A stretch of 64,000 bases of DNA from a bacterium (lineage in GTDB: Bacteria; Bacteroidota; Bacteroidia; Flavobacteriales_D; Sanyastnellaceae): positions 1 through 64,000 of the forward strand of contig JAPOHG010000002.1 in the NCBI GenBank assembly GCA_029979565.1, given 5' to 3'. Positions 19,501 to 26,784 of the stretch are shown here, piece by piece. Under the pieces are notes generated by a model. The model searched no databases. It was not told the DNA's origin and worked only from the letters and a program-made list of their open reading frames with translations. The translations under genes and the position numbers were made by a program. Numbering within the stretch: position 1 is the first letter of the stretch; every line of letters begins with the position of its first letter.

Positions 19501-22243
19501 TTCTTGGACCATCACACGAACTTGGACAGCTACGGACAACTTGGGCAATACAGCTTCTACTGTCCAAACGGTGAACGTTGTGGATACGACTGCTCCTGAA
19601 TTTACAGCGCCAGCGGATGCGACCATTGCTTGCACAGACGATGCTATGGATCTCGCTTTGACGGGTGACGTAACCGATGCGAGCGATGCATGCAGCAACG
19701 AGGTTGAGGTGGCATACAGTGATGCAAGCGCAACCTCTGATGGTGCGTGCTTCGCCAACGACATCATTATCCGTACTTGGACCGCCACTGATGCATGTGG
19801 AAATACCACATCCAAGGAGCAAATCATCACACTTGTGGATGAAAATGCACCTTACTTCACGAGTGTTCCTGCAGGATTGACCTTGTCATGCGGAGACGAC
19901 GTACCATTCGCCGATGCAACGGCATCTGATGCTTGTTCCGCGGTGACCGTGACGCATGTGGATACGGAAGGCGACATGACATGCACTGGTTTGAACGAAA
20001 TCATTCGCACGTTCACGGCGACAGATGCCTGTGGCAACACAGCGTTTGCGACTCAAGTCATCACTTTCGAGGACAATGAGGCACCTGCAGGTGCCGTAGA
20101 AAACGTCACACTCGATTGCGGTGATTACGACGCTGCTCAAGCTTATGGTTCAGTTGAAGTTAGCGACAACTGTGCAGCAGATATTACCGTGACTTGGGTT
20201 GAGCTCGCCGACGAGACATCAACGCTTGTGTACGACGAAGATGAATCAGGAGATTTGTCCAGTGATGCTGCCAATCCAACAGAATTGGGCGTATTGCCAC
20301 TTGGAACCACAACAATCTCCGGGTCAATGGCGAACTTCCAGAGCATCAACGCTGATCCAGAGTACTTCACTTTGCAAGTTGCTGAGGGCCAAGTGATTTC
20401 GTCCATTGTCATGGCTGAATACACGCAAAATGGTTTCCCAACAGAAGGTGGAGGAGGTTTCATCGGAATTGGTGAAGGAACTTCATTGCCTGTATTGGCT
20501 TCAATGGAAGATTTCCCTGCTGCCGCTGCTGCCTTGTTTGGTGGAGCATTGGTCGGAGTGATGCCTGGCACCGAAGAGGGAGATGAAATCCTCGATGATA
20601 TGGCTGCACCATTTGACTTCATGGGCTTGTACATCGGCGGCTTCGATGATGTCGTCACCGATGGAACCTATACTATGATGTTCAAAGAAGGCCTTGAAGT
20701 CGCAGGACCAGACGCCTATACAGACTACACGCTCGTTATTACCGTGGAGGAAGAGCAAGCAGGTTGCTTCGAAGTGTTGCGCGAGTACACCTTCACTGAC
20801 GGTTGCGGCAACAGCTCAACGGCATTGCAGACAATCACTGTTGAAGACAATGAAGCTCCAATGTTGAGTGAAGTGGCCACTGAAGTTGTATTGCAGTGCG
20901 GCGATGAAATGCCTGCGGCACCAACGGCTACAGATAACTGCTCAAGCGTGGAGGTGACCTTCACGGATGAAGCCACTGGAACGAGCTGTTCAGGCGAGGC
21001 GTCATTTACCCGCACCTACACCGCCACGGATGCATGTGGAAACGCTTCCTCTGTTTCGGTTGAGGTGTCTTACAACGACACCATTGCGCCGACCTTCACA
21101 GCTCCAGCGGACGTGACGGTCGAATGCGACAGCGACGTGAATGACCTCGCCTTGACGGGCAATGTCATGGACGCTATGGATGTATGCAGCGCAGACATCT
21201 ATGTCGACTACGTTGATGCCATCAGCACATCTGGAATTGAACCTGGTGTGATTGGAACTTGTGATGTATTTGCAGATGGACCAAACGCCACGTGGCAATA
21301 TGTTTTGACCGCTACTACACCAGACGATCCTAATAGCAATCAGGCGCAGACGTTGTCGATTAATGTGACCTCGTTGCCTGAGGGCGGAGCGAACTTCCGT
21401 GTTGCGAAAACCACAGCCAATGGTAACTGGTTCTTTGGACCTGCGGAGCCATTGAGCGTTGGTCTCAACGTGAAAACAGTTTCTGGGGTGTCCTTCGCAC
21501 GTTCGGTGAAGTTCCAGTTCACTAGTGGCGATGTAGCGTTCACGGAGTTGGAGTTGAATGGTGAAGACATCAACACCTGTGGTTCGGGTGAGGCGTCTTG
21601 CCTTGCTGACAACGTAATCACGCGTACGTGGACCGTGACCGACGGTTGTGGAAACGCAAGCTCTGCGACGCAGACCATCACGTTGGAAGACACGACTGCA
21701 CCGATTGTGACCTTTGAAGCGAACGTTGTTCTCGACAACGTAGCGACCAGTGAATTGGATGATTTCGAAGGCGTTGAAGTCTTTGATGCGTGCAGCGATT
21801 GGACCTACACTTCTACGGACGTTTGGGTGGGCAACAGCTTGACAGGATACGAATTGAACCGCACCATGGTCTTCACGGACGCGTGCGGCAATTCAACAAC
21901 CATTGAACAAAACATCACAGCGGTGTACGCTACGGGATGTACTTACATGGATGCTGCGAACTACGATGCAGAGGCCATCATCGACGATGGTTCATGTGAA
22001 TACACCGGTTGTACCGATATGACTTCGGCCAACTACAATCCTATTGCGAGCATTGATGATGGATCGTGTGTAATTGTAGGTTGTATGGATCCTGATGGAC
22101 TCGATTACGACCCGGATGCAAACTACCCTGGTGGTTGCTGCTACCCAGATCCTTGTCCTGGTGATATCAACGATGACGGCCTTGTCAACGTTGGTGACTT
22201 GTTGGAGTTCTTCCAATACTACGGACAAGACTGCGGCGAGTAA
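13547..22243 (+). CDS. Giant secreted multidomain surface protein with five copies of an unrecognised domain
   Basis: A 2,898-residue exported protein; an adhesin or matrix role is inferred only. The signal peptide ends LFAQ (~26). By nucleotide position: unknown 190-residue domain copies at ~13640-14250, 14430-15000, 15546-16110, 17605-18185 and 18670-19235, each with a YDS[WFYH][VL]T[IL]G core. Cysteine units of the GCTD..ACNY..DDGSC type lie between copies (14258-14420, 15005-15540, 17527-17600, 18190-18650, 19234-19350). HYR-like repeats with RTWTATDACGN signatures lie at 16129-17520 and 19355-21935. Three foreign domains are nested inside HYR-like repeats. Three last cysteine units (21937-22140) and a dockerin-like CPGDINDDGLVNVGDLLEFF tail end the protein; no T9SS PNP-type domain is present. 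It stands alone with its own promoter and terminator. Confidence 0.88.
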   Translation: MMQTKFSIMLGTLAMIAGLSNQLFAQTACFGSDSDADAPAGFQLTVESYASFDGTESGELASLAGLTTYRVYLETNSEMDFVSAVHTDGADGTVDLTTSTSFYMNMFGGLTVNDINPGLFSFFPALEYDSHVTIGLESEAIGDQSSIVVTGVSATEEDWSDSFLAGGDLSINGSNATAGDGWSVPAGATNGYAGEDMRVMLAQVTTDGDLNGSLFVELTPAGESTSVSHQYSFSSELCGCTDDTASNYDPATTLDDGSCIYPGCTDSAACNYDDMANEDDGTCDYCCDSVESSNPDYGVEVELHAVGGITGLRTYRLYVTTANPTDVLSAVSGYSEYPLNIATSTDFYQYLGPGGGVTPAAWLPDFGMLPAFADGAYDSFVTIGIDQMADVGAGESDATLAITPGEEWDDEFEAGNDITISTSSGGAWFLSPGSTNGIAGDDNRVLIGQFTTDGYMSGDVYVQIFPEGDQALSEEIYISWTSPLCACTDETACNYDPTATWDDGSCQDGPAYWGENLDCEGNCLNDADGDYVCDENEIEGCLNPAACNYVEAPTDLVACIFPEEGLDCDGNCLNDVDGDGVCDEDEEEDCTDPAACNYNDDPTADTDNALCQYPDPFEDCDGTCYNDADGDGVCDEAEVDGCTDATACNYDEAATEEDGSCDYCCAAAASVEGYNIVIETVGDSPEGSVQRMYIETPNTTDVLSAVTGDALNPTYIRSTQPFFQSALVSDVTPNGINPGFFGFFPELAYDSWVTIGVESSVVGPTESAVQVVPATTDWGVNFNAGGDIEMEGEFGDGWFVTWDENAGTFTNGLSGDDNKVLVGQFTTNGILSGEIFIQMFPEGDQQNPIQVFLPFGYASDDADAPVFTYVPADVTQSCSDAYPTEMAIAVDEGCIPEVSLDLEETIAPAACGYTLTRTWTATDAWGNTATASQVVSLEDNEAPVAVAPADQTVECTDDLTPGAGVAEYPVNSYDNCAAEDLIFEYTDVAMDGSVDLTGATADFHVEMGKDFGGPFGQSLILEAQGVTIGEGVEIDYDDLTSNPSSHRGAIAIDISGASINAFVDGTNGFPYEYDYAIVTISNISSNDIASVTLGTNGIASGTEVSAATTSNSIVLTWDGTATYSEDEAADFAIENNTSCLATSGIMRTWTVTDGCDNSDTAVQYFTIVDTQGPEFTSTPSNIELSCNDEIPMAMVEAVDCGAVTVSDPSDDIQPGSCGISYTIFRTWTALDECGNASTFTQTIMVTDNEAPVFTSFPDDVTYTAGNEMEIVEPTAEDDCNEVTISYSDSQDNSDIEITVITRTWTATDACGNSVSADQIITVNEVLGCMDDTACNYDEGASYDDGSCDYCSCGSGGEAGFGLELELVANHDGSIDGLAAGMNTYRVYVTTPTTEDFVSSVSGDENVPAYLSTTTSFYQDPFGSLSPDNINTLFYTVVPSLAYDSWLTIGIESTPQGDESAITFVQAPEDDWVGQFNAGGNLEIDSFFGGSWFALITASNGYAGDDQRVLVAQLTTSGEVTGQLYVQVFPNGDQSQDTYLTLGFGGNECGCTDAEACNYDAEATYDDGSCAYPEFAYDCDGNCLSDTDGDGVCDELEIYGCTTEGNCLYDPEATEHDEDMCQVSPFCIGCNDEAACNFNPNVIPEPNFNDGSCEYPEEGFDCDGNCLDTNGDLICDILQGCGHPDACNYEEGVEYPSVDFCDFCSCANVMSSAEGYGIEVEAMESGIDGSTTYQVFVTTPSATDVVNAILGNELNPIVLASSSQIYQNVNGSALPTPSEMLAFYPALQYDSYVTLGAGTPAEAMSFPPTDDGNDPAWVTAFENGGDIVIDDVVGSGWYMNADVMGQYGVAGDDNRVMVAQLTTPGTIHGQLYVQVFPEGLSAGNTLYLTLSFGSEHCGCTDPMACNYDTEALQDDGSCFYAAEGESCESTCLYDTYNPELVSVEESYTTTCELAATDIREPEFTDNCDDNLDLSYTDEVEAGDCEGSWTITRTWTATDNLGNTASTVQTVNVVDTTAPEFTAPADATIACTDDAMDLALTGDVTDASDACSNEVEVAYSDASATSDGACFANDIIIRTWTATDACGNTTSKEQIITLVDENAPYFTSVPAGLTLSCGDDVPFADATASDACSAVTVTHVDTEGDMTCTGLNEIIRTFTATDACGNTAFATQVITFEDNEAPAGAVENVTLDCGDYDAAQAYGSVEVSDNCAADITVTWVELADETSTLVYDEDESGDLSSDAANPTELGVLPLGTTTISGSMANFQSINADPEYFTLQVAEGQVISSIVMAEYTQNGFPTEGGGGFIGIGEGTSLPVLASMEDFPAAAAALFGGALVGVMPGTEEGDEILDDMAAPFDFMGLYIGGFDDVVTDGTYTMMFKEGLEVAGPDAYTDYTLVITVEEEQAGCFEVLREYTFTDGCGNSSTALQTITVEDNEAPMLSEVATEVVLQCGDEMPAAPTATDNCSSVEVTFTDEATGTSCSGEASFTRTYTATDACGNASSVSVEVSYNDTIAPTFTAPADVTVECDSDVNDLALTGNVMDAMDVCSADIYVDYVDAISTSGIEPGVIGTCDVFADGPNATWQYVLTATTPDDPNSNQAQTLSINVTSLPEGGANFRVAKTTANGNWFFGPAEPLSVGLNVKTVSGVSFARSVKFQFTSGDVAFTELELNGEDINTCGSGEASCLADNVITRTWTVTDGCGNASSATQTITLEDTTAPIVTFEANVVLDNVATSELDDFEGVEVFDACSDWTYTSTDVWVGNSLTGYELNRTMVFTDACGNSTTIEQNITAVYATGCTYMDAANYDAEAIIDDGSCEYTGCTDMTSANYNPIASIDDGSCVIVGCMDPDGLDYDPDANYPGGCCYPDPCPGDINDDGLVNVGDLLEFFQYYGQDCGE
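15005..15540 (+). repeat. Cysteine/calcium-type repeat block in the giant protein
   Basis: In-frame units alternating a GCTD-type part (xCTDxxACNYDxxxTxxDGSC) with a DCDGNCLNDADGDGVCDE-type part. The aspartate ladder DxDGDG resembles thrombospondin type 3 or EF-hand calcium sites. These are protein repeats, not DNA-level identical copies. Confidence 0.8.
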
Positions 22244-22299
22244 TCATTGCCTAAAACGACTAAATAGCGAATTCGAGTCTGGCAAGACCGATTCCTAGG

Positions 22300-22329
22300 G
22301 AGGGGGCTGCATTCCGATGCGGTCCCTTC
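22300..22329 (+). terminator. Hairpin after the giant protein gene
   Basis: A 13-bp stem (GAGGGGGCTGCAT with ATGCGGTCCCTTC, including G-T wobbles) and a TCCG loop, followed by TTGTCGTTTTC. The T-tract is interrupted, so this is weaker than the other terminators here. Confidence 0.55.
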
Positions 22330-22381
22330 TTGTCGTTTTCTGAGGTTGGCAACAATCGGCCATTCGGAGGTCTGCTTGCTG

Positions 22382-22389
22382 TATTTTTG
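22382..22389 (+). promoter_or_regulatory. TATTTTTG -7 element of the DUF493 gene
   Basis: A perfect TAnnTTTG, 25 nt before the ATG at 22415. It lies downstream of the start of the longer open frame, supporting the shorter protein. Confidence 0.55.
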
Positions 22390-22414
22390 CAGCCTACTTA
22401 AGAGTTCATTCTGC

Positions 22415-22702
22415 ATGAGTCAACAGGAAACGGAAGAGGCCAAGCGCGAGCGATTGAGAAAGCAACTGGATGACACCCACTCGTGGCCTTGCGATTTTAC
22501 GTTTAAGTTCATTGTCTCCACGGATACCGAAGGCGAAGCTGCCTTAAAGGACATTTTCGCCAGTTCGGCATCCTTTTCTTCGCGCGCTTCTCGAAACGGT
22601 CGGTACACCGCTTTTACCATTGTGGATCGAGTGCATTCGGCTGAGGAAGTGTTTACGCGTTATGAGTCTGCTGCGCACATTCCCGGTATCATATCGTTGT
22701 AA
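22415..22702 (+). CDS. DUF493 (YbeD-like) family protein
   Basis: A 95-residue cytoplasmic protein. The first ~25 residues are charged (EEAKRERLRKQLDD), then the DUF493 core starts at WPCDFTFKFIVSTD and ends IPGIISL, with the family's small ferredoxin-like alpha/beta layout (SRNGRYTAFTIVDRVHSAEE). Homologues of YbeD are small possibly regulatory proteins with no settled function. The frame is open further upstream, but the ATG at 22415 follows the promoter element. The next gene starts 10 bp later. Confidence 0.85.
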   Translation: MSQQETEEAKRERLRKQLDDTHSWPCDFTFKFIVSTDTEGEAALKDIFASSASFSSRASRNGRYTAFTIVDRVHSAEEVFTRYESAAHIPGIISL

Positions 22703-22712
22703 TTCTTAACAC

Positions 22713-23108
22713 ATGACCGGCGATCGATTTGTATCCATTATAGAAACCGGCGTGGCCGCTTTGTTGGTGACGTTGGCGTTGGTTGCGGGATACATCATCT
22801 TGAGACGTATGGCTCGACAAATGAGAAAGGGTGTGGACTTGGCGACAAGTCAATCCATCGACGATGTTGAGATGAGGTGGAAGGGAGACGGTACTTTGTA
22901 CGTTCGAGTTCAACTTCCTCAAGGGATGACCGGTCGGCTGTCCATATCCATTGAAGCAGGGGGAAAAGGACTCTTGCCACCGGCATACGAAGTGGAAGAT
23001 GCGTCAGGCCCGATTGAAATCAACATCCACGTGCCAATTGAAGCCGAAGCCATTGTTGTTCAGGCTCCATCGGAAAAATTGTACCGCCCGCTCCCGAGAA
23101 GAAACTAA
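22713..23108 (+). CDS. Small membrane-anchored protein of unknown function
   Basis: A 131-residue protein that I do not recognise. It has one N-terminal membrane helix (about residues 10-30, ALLVTLALVAGYIIL), a basic stretch (RRMARQMRKG) consistent with a cytoplasmic side, and a ~75-residue soluble part rich in beta-strand patterns ending in a basic tail. It lies 10 bp after the DUF493 gene and is presumably co-transcribed. Its stop is 2 bp from the stop of the convergent argS. Confidence 0.7.
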   Translation: MTGDRFVSIIETGVAALLVTLALVAGYIILRRMARQMRKGVDLATSQSIDDVEMRWKGDGTLYVRVQLPQGMTGRLSISIEAGGKGLLPPAYEVEDASGPIEINIHVPIEAEAIVVQAPSEKLYRPLPRRN

Positions 23109-23110
23109 AC

Positions 23111-24907
23111 TCACATGCGCTTGGGCATTTCAATGCCCAGCAAGCCCATGGCTGTTTTGATTTGATGTGCAATGAAATGGGTCAGGGCTATACGTGCATC
23201 CCGAATGGATTCATTCTTCTCGCCTAAGACTTGATGATCCTGGTACCAGCGGGAAAAAGCCTTGGTCAAATCGTAGATGTGATTGGCCACCAAACTGGGA
23301 TCGTATTGCTCCACGGCTGTTTCAATGATTGAGGGCCACAGCAACGCCTGTTGGATCAAGCGCAGCTCATCAGTATCCCACACGGACGCATCGATGTGTG
23401 TGATCGTCGTATTGATGCCTGCATCGGCGCATTTTGCCAACATGCTGGCTGCCCGAACGTAGTTGAATTGGATAAAGGGACCAGTGTTTCCAATGAAATC
23501 GATGGAGGCCTTGGGATCAAACATCATGGACTTGGTTGGGGATACTTTCAACAAGAAGTACTTCAACGCCCCGTATCCTACCTGTTTGAAGAGTGTTGCT
23601 TTCTCTCCTTCGGTTAAATCGTCGATTTTGCCCAATTCTGTAGCCATCTCCCGGGCCGTACCCGCCATCTCTTCAAGCAAATCATCGGCATCAACCACTG
23701 TTCCTTCGCGGGATTTCATTTTTCCTTCAGGCAGTTCCACCATCCCGTAGCTCAGGTGATAATTTTTCTCTGCGTCCTTTACGCCGAGCTTTTTCAAAAT
23801 GGTGAAAAGGACCTTGAAATGGTACTCTTGCTCATTTCCGACCGTGTAGATCTGCCGCTCCAAGCCGGGAAAGTCGCTGTAACGGAGAATGGCCGTTCCA
23901 ATGTCCTGTGTCATGTAGACGGCGGTGCCGTCTTTGCGGAGGAGCAGTTTTTCATCCAATCCCTCGTCGCTTAGATCGATCCACACGCTGCCGTCTTCCT
24001 TCTTGAAGAAGACACCGGATTCGAGGCCAGCAGCCACTTGATTTTTTCCGAGCAGGTAGGTGTCCGACTCGTAATACAGTTTATCGAAGTCAACACCCAT
24101 TTCCAGATACGTTGCTCCGAAACCCTCGTACACCCATCCGTTCATGGTTTTCCACAAGTCGACCACTGCGGCATCTCCTTGTTCCCATTGATTGAGCAGG
24201 GATTGGGCTTCGAGCAGGATAGGGGCTTGGCTCTTCGCGTCTTTTTCGTTCATGCCCTTTGCGACAAGCTCGGCCACTTGTTCCTTGTAAGCACGGTCAA
24301 ATGCCACATAATATTTTCCTACCAGTTTGTCCCCCTTCATACCGGAAGCGTCGGGGGTTTCTCCGTTGCCGAATTTTTGCCAGGCAACCATGGATTTGCA
24401 AATGTGAATGCCGCGGTCGTTGATGATCTGGACTTTGATGACCTCGTGCCCAGCCGCTTCAAGAATGCGGGCTACGCTATACCCCAAGAAATTGTTTCGC
24501 AAGTGACCGAGGTGCAATGGCTTGTTGGTATTGGGAGAAGAGTACTCCACCATTACCTTGGGTTTGCTGCCTTTGATTTGAAGGCCAAACGATTCATTAT
24601 CGTGGACTTGGAGCAATTGTTCCGTCCAGTATGATGGAACGATGGTGAGGTTCAAGAACCCTTTGACAACTTGATAGGCATTGACAAGTTCATCATTGGC
24701 TACCAACCATTCGCCCAATGCCGTCCCTGTTTCTTCGGGCGATTTCTTCGAGTGGCGCGTTAACGGAAAAACCACCAATGTGCGTTCTCCTTCAAATTCC
24801 TTGCGGGTCTGCTGAAGTTGAAGTTGTTCGGGTGCAACTTGCGCTCCGAAACAAGCGGTGCATGCGGTAACTGCCGATTGCGCGAGGCGCTGGTCCAGTG
24901 CATCCAT
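23111..24907 (-). CDS. argS: Arginyl-tRNA synthetase
   Basis: A class I aminoacyl-tRNA synthetase of 598 residues that charges tRNA-Arg. Visible are the HIGH-equivalent HLGH (132-135) within SSPNTNKPLHLGHLRNN, a KMKSREGTVV block in place of KMSKS as is usual for ArgS, and the C-terminal anticodon-binding helix bundle ending GLLGIEMPKRM. It is the last gene of the 27540-to-23111 operon, 3 bp after ctlX. Its company, two guanidino-group enzymes, suggests arginine-centred grouping. Confidence 0.97.
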   Translation of the reverse strand: MDALDQRLAQSAVTACTACFGAQVAPEQLQLQQTRKEFEGERTLVVFPLTRHSKKSPEETGTALGEWLVANDELVNAYQVVKGFLNLTIVPSYWTEQLLQVHDNESFGLQIKGSKPKVMVEYSSPNTNKPLHLGHLRNNFLGYSVARILEAAGHEVIKVQIINDRGIHICKSMVAWQKFGNGETPDASGMKGDKLVGKYYVAFDRAYKEQVAELVAKGMNEKDAKSQAPILLEAQSLLNQWEQGDAAVVDLWKTMNGWVYEGFGATYLEMGVDFDKLYYESDTYLLGKNQVAAGLESGVFFKKEDGSVWIDLSDEGLDEKLLLRKDGTAVYMTQDIGTAILRYSDFPGLERQIYTVGNEQEYHFKVLFTILKKLGVKDAEKNYHLSYGMVELPEGKMKSREGTVVDADDLLEEMAGTAREMATELGKIDDLTEGEKATLFKQVGYGALKYFLLKVSPTKSMMFDPKASIDFIGNTGPFIQFNYVRAASMLAKCADAGINTTITHIDASVWDTDELRLIQQALLWPSIIETAVEQYDPSLVANHIYDLTKAFSRWYQDHQVLGEKNESIRDARIALTHFIAHQIKTAMGLLGIEMPKRM

Positions 24908-24910
24908 GGG

Positions 24911-25852
24911 TTAGGCGATTTGCTTGGGTAAGTGAATTTCTGCGATCATGCACCGTGCACTTCCGCCACCACAGGTTTCAATGGTAGGAAGGGGTGCATG
25001 GAGCAAGGTGGTGTACCGCTGAAGTTCTTCGATTTGTGCTGGATTCAATGATTGGTATGCGCTTTCGCTCATGACCAAGATGGGGCCATTCGCTCCCTTT
25101 AATTCGATCATGTTTCCTGCGAATTGATTGACTTGATCTTCGGTCAGCTCAATAAGTTTCAACCGGTCTTCGATGATGGTTTCTTGTACCCGTTGTCGTT
25201 CCAGGTCGGAATCAATGCAGTCCAAGCAGACCACGGCGTATCCGGTTCCTATGCTCATCATTACATTGGTGTGATAAATAGGAAGTCTTTGACTTTCAAC
25301 GGTTTGAAAGGCATTGAATGCAACAGGTTCGAAATTCATTTGATTGCAAAAGTGCGCAAGTGCTCGAGCGTCTGTTCGCTCGCTCAAAGCCGCGTAGGCT
25401 TTGCGGTTGACCCGGTCAAGGACAATACTGCCCGTGCCTTCGAGGAATTTGTTATGGGATTCAAATTCTGTGAAGTCAATGATTTCCCTGACGTCAAAGC
25501 CGTGCTGGTGTTCCAACACCAAGGCGACATCTTCCCTGCGTTCTGCCCTTCGGTTGGGGGCGAACATTGGATAGAGGCCAATCGAGCCGTCGGCGTGTGT
25601 GGAAATCCAATTGTTGGGGAACAAGGCGTCGGGCGTTTCGTGCGGTTCCGTTTCATCGAAGACGATGACCTCAACCCCGGCTTTCTCAAGTTGTGCAACC
25701 AATCCGTTAAACTCTTGTTGCGCACGAAGAATGATATCCTGCGGCGAGGCCTGCGGAAGGTCACGCTGGTAGTGATTGTTGCTCGCCGTCTCTTCGTTCT
25801 TGCGGAAAGAGTGTGGACGAATCATGAACACGGTGGATGTCGATTGATTCAT
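24911..25852 (-). CDS. ctlX: Citrulline/arginine hydrolase family protein (CtlX-like)
   Basis: A 313-residue guanidino-group-modifying enzyme of the amidinotransferase/DDAH superfamily. Landmarks are IRPHSFRKNEET near the N-terminus, DALFPNNWISTHADG, a KFLEGTGSIVLDR glutamate motif, the catalytic histidine in IYHTNVMMSIG, and the nucleophilic cysteine at 301 in ETCGGGSARCMIAEIHLP. CtlX proteins act on citrulline, converting it to ornithine. The ATG at 25852 overlaps the upstream stop as ATGA, so the two are translationally coupled; an in-frame start at 25888 would add 12 unmatched residues. The substrate is inferred from the family name. Confidence 0.88.
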   Translation of the reverse strand: MNQSTSTVFMIRPHSFRKNEETASNNHYQRDLPQASPQDIILRAQQEFNGLVAQLEKAGVEVIVFDETEPHETPDALFPNNWISTHADGSIGLYPMFAPNRRAERREDVALVLEHQHGFDVREIIDFTEFESHNKFLEGTGSIVLDRVNRKAYAALSERTDARALAHFCNQMNFEPVAFNAFQTVESQRLPIYHTNVMMSIGTGYAVVCLDCIDSDLERQRVQETIIEDRLKLIELTEDQVNQFAGNMIELKGANGPILVMSESAYQSLNPAQIEELQRYTTLLHAPLPTIETCGGGSARCMIAEIHLPKQIA

Positions 25853-26772
25853 GCTGCTGGGGTTCTTCGAAGCGGCAGGGTGGCACAACGAAGCAGTCCA
25901 CCCATTTTCGAGGTTTCCTGCAATTCAACTTCAATCACGTCATACCCCCAACTTTTGAGGATGGCATTGGTCCGTCCAAATCGTTTATCGGATACCACCT
26001 TCTCGGGCGATATGCTGAATACGTTGCACTGCATGCGCTCCATTTCTTGAGCGCTTATTTCACATACATCTGAAGCGTCGTAACGGTTCAGGAGGGCTTG
26101 GAGCTCTTCGGCACGTTTGAATCCTTCTGAATGCACCAAAAGATGACCCAGACCCAGTGGGGCGAGGCAGCAATCAAGATGCAACGCATTGCGTTGGGGG
26201 TCACGGTCTGATTTGCGCAATTCAAATGCTCGGATTGTCCGATTCGGGAATAGCGCTCCTAGCCATTCCGCTGCTTTTCGATTGGTTCGAGCGGTTGTAA
26301 ACGTATCGAAATCATCATCGCTTGCGCATCCCACCCAAATTTCACCGGGCATGGGCATGATGTCCCCCCCCTCCAATCGCACATCAGCGGGCGGGTAATG
26401 CACCTTGCCGGGATTGCCATCCAACATCCGTGCGATGCCGGCTTGTTCTTGCTCTCGGTCTGCTACCATGCTGGTCATGATGAATGCATTGTCGATGACA
26501 ACCCCGATGTCTCGAGCAAAAACTTGATTGAATCCCAGTGTTTCAGGACGCTTGATTTGAACCCCACACGCAGACAAAACTGCTGCAAAGGCATTGAGTT
26601 CGCGGGTGACATCAGCTTCTAGAGGGTAGGTGCCTCGTTGCACGTGTTTCCTCGACTGGGGATCGTACGTCGCTTCAAGTTTCGGAACCGGACCCATCCC
26701 TTCGCCAATGCCCACCATAACCGCTTCCAACGGTTGCCACTCATCTTGAATGTTCCATTCGATGGACTTCAT
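25849..26772 (-). CDS. Arginine deiminase/amidinotransferase superfamily protein
   Basis: A 307-residue second guanidino enzyme. The N-terminal NQVFARDIGVVIDN, the Glu motif VRLEGGDIMPM, the histidine motif ALHLDCCLAPLG, and the C-terminal cysteine in GGLLRCATLPLRR (C296) form the Cys-His-Glu set of the amidinotransferase fold. The sequence does not let me decide between arginine deiminase, dimethylarginine hydrolase and amidinotransferase activity. It is coupled to ctlX by a 4-bp overlap and begins 12 bp after the lipoprotein gene. Confidence 0.85.
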   Translation of the reverse strand: MKSIEWNIQDEWQPLEAVMVGIGEGMGPVPKLEATYDPQSRKHVQRGTYPLEADVTRELNAFAAVLSACGVQIKRPETLGFNQVFARDIGVVIDNAFIMTSMVADREQEQAGIARMLDGNPGKVHYPPADVRLEGGDIMPMPGEIWVGCASDDDFDTFTTARTNRKAAEWLGALFPNRTIRAFELRKSDRDPQRNALHLDCCLAPLGLGHLLVHSEGFKRAEELQALLNRYDASDVCEISAQEMERMQCNVFSISPEKVVSDKRFGRTNAILKSWGYDVIEVELQETSKMGGLLRCATLPLRRTPAA

Positions 26773-26784
26773 GGAAAGCGTGGT

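Noticed and set aside
25124-26050. Open frame of 308 codons on the plus strand across ctlX and the amidinotransferase gene
   Set aside because: Antisense to two genes with intact catalytic motifs; the translation has no family resemblance.
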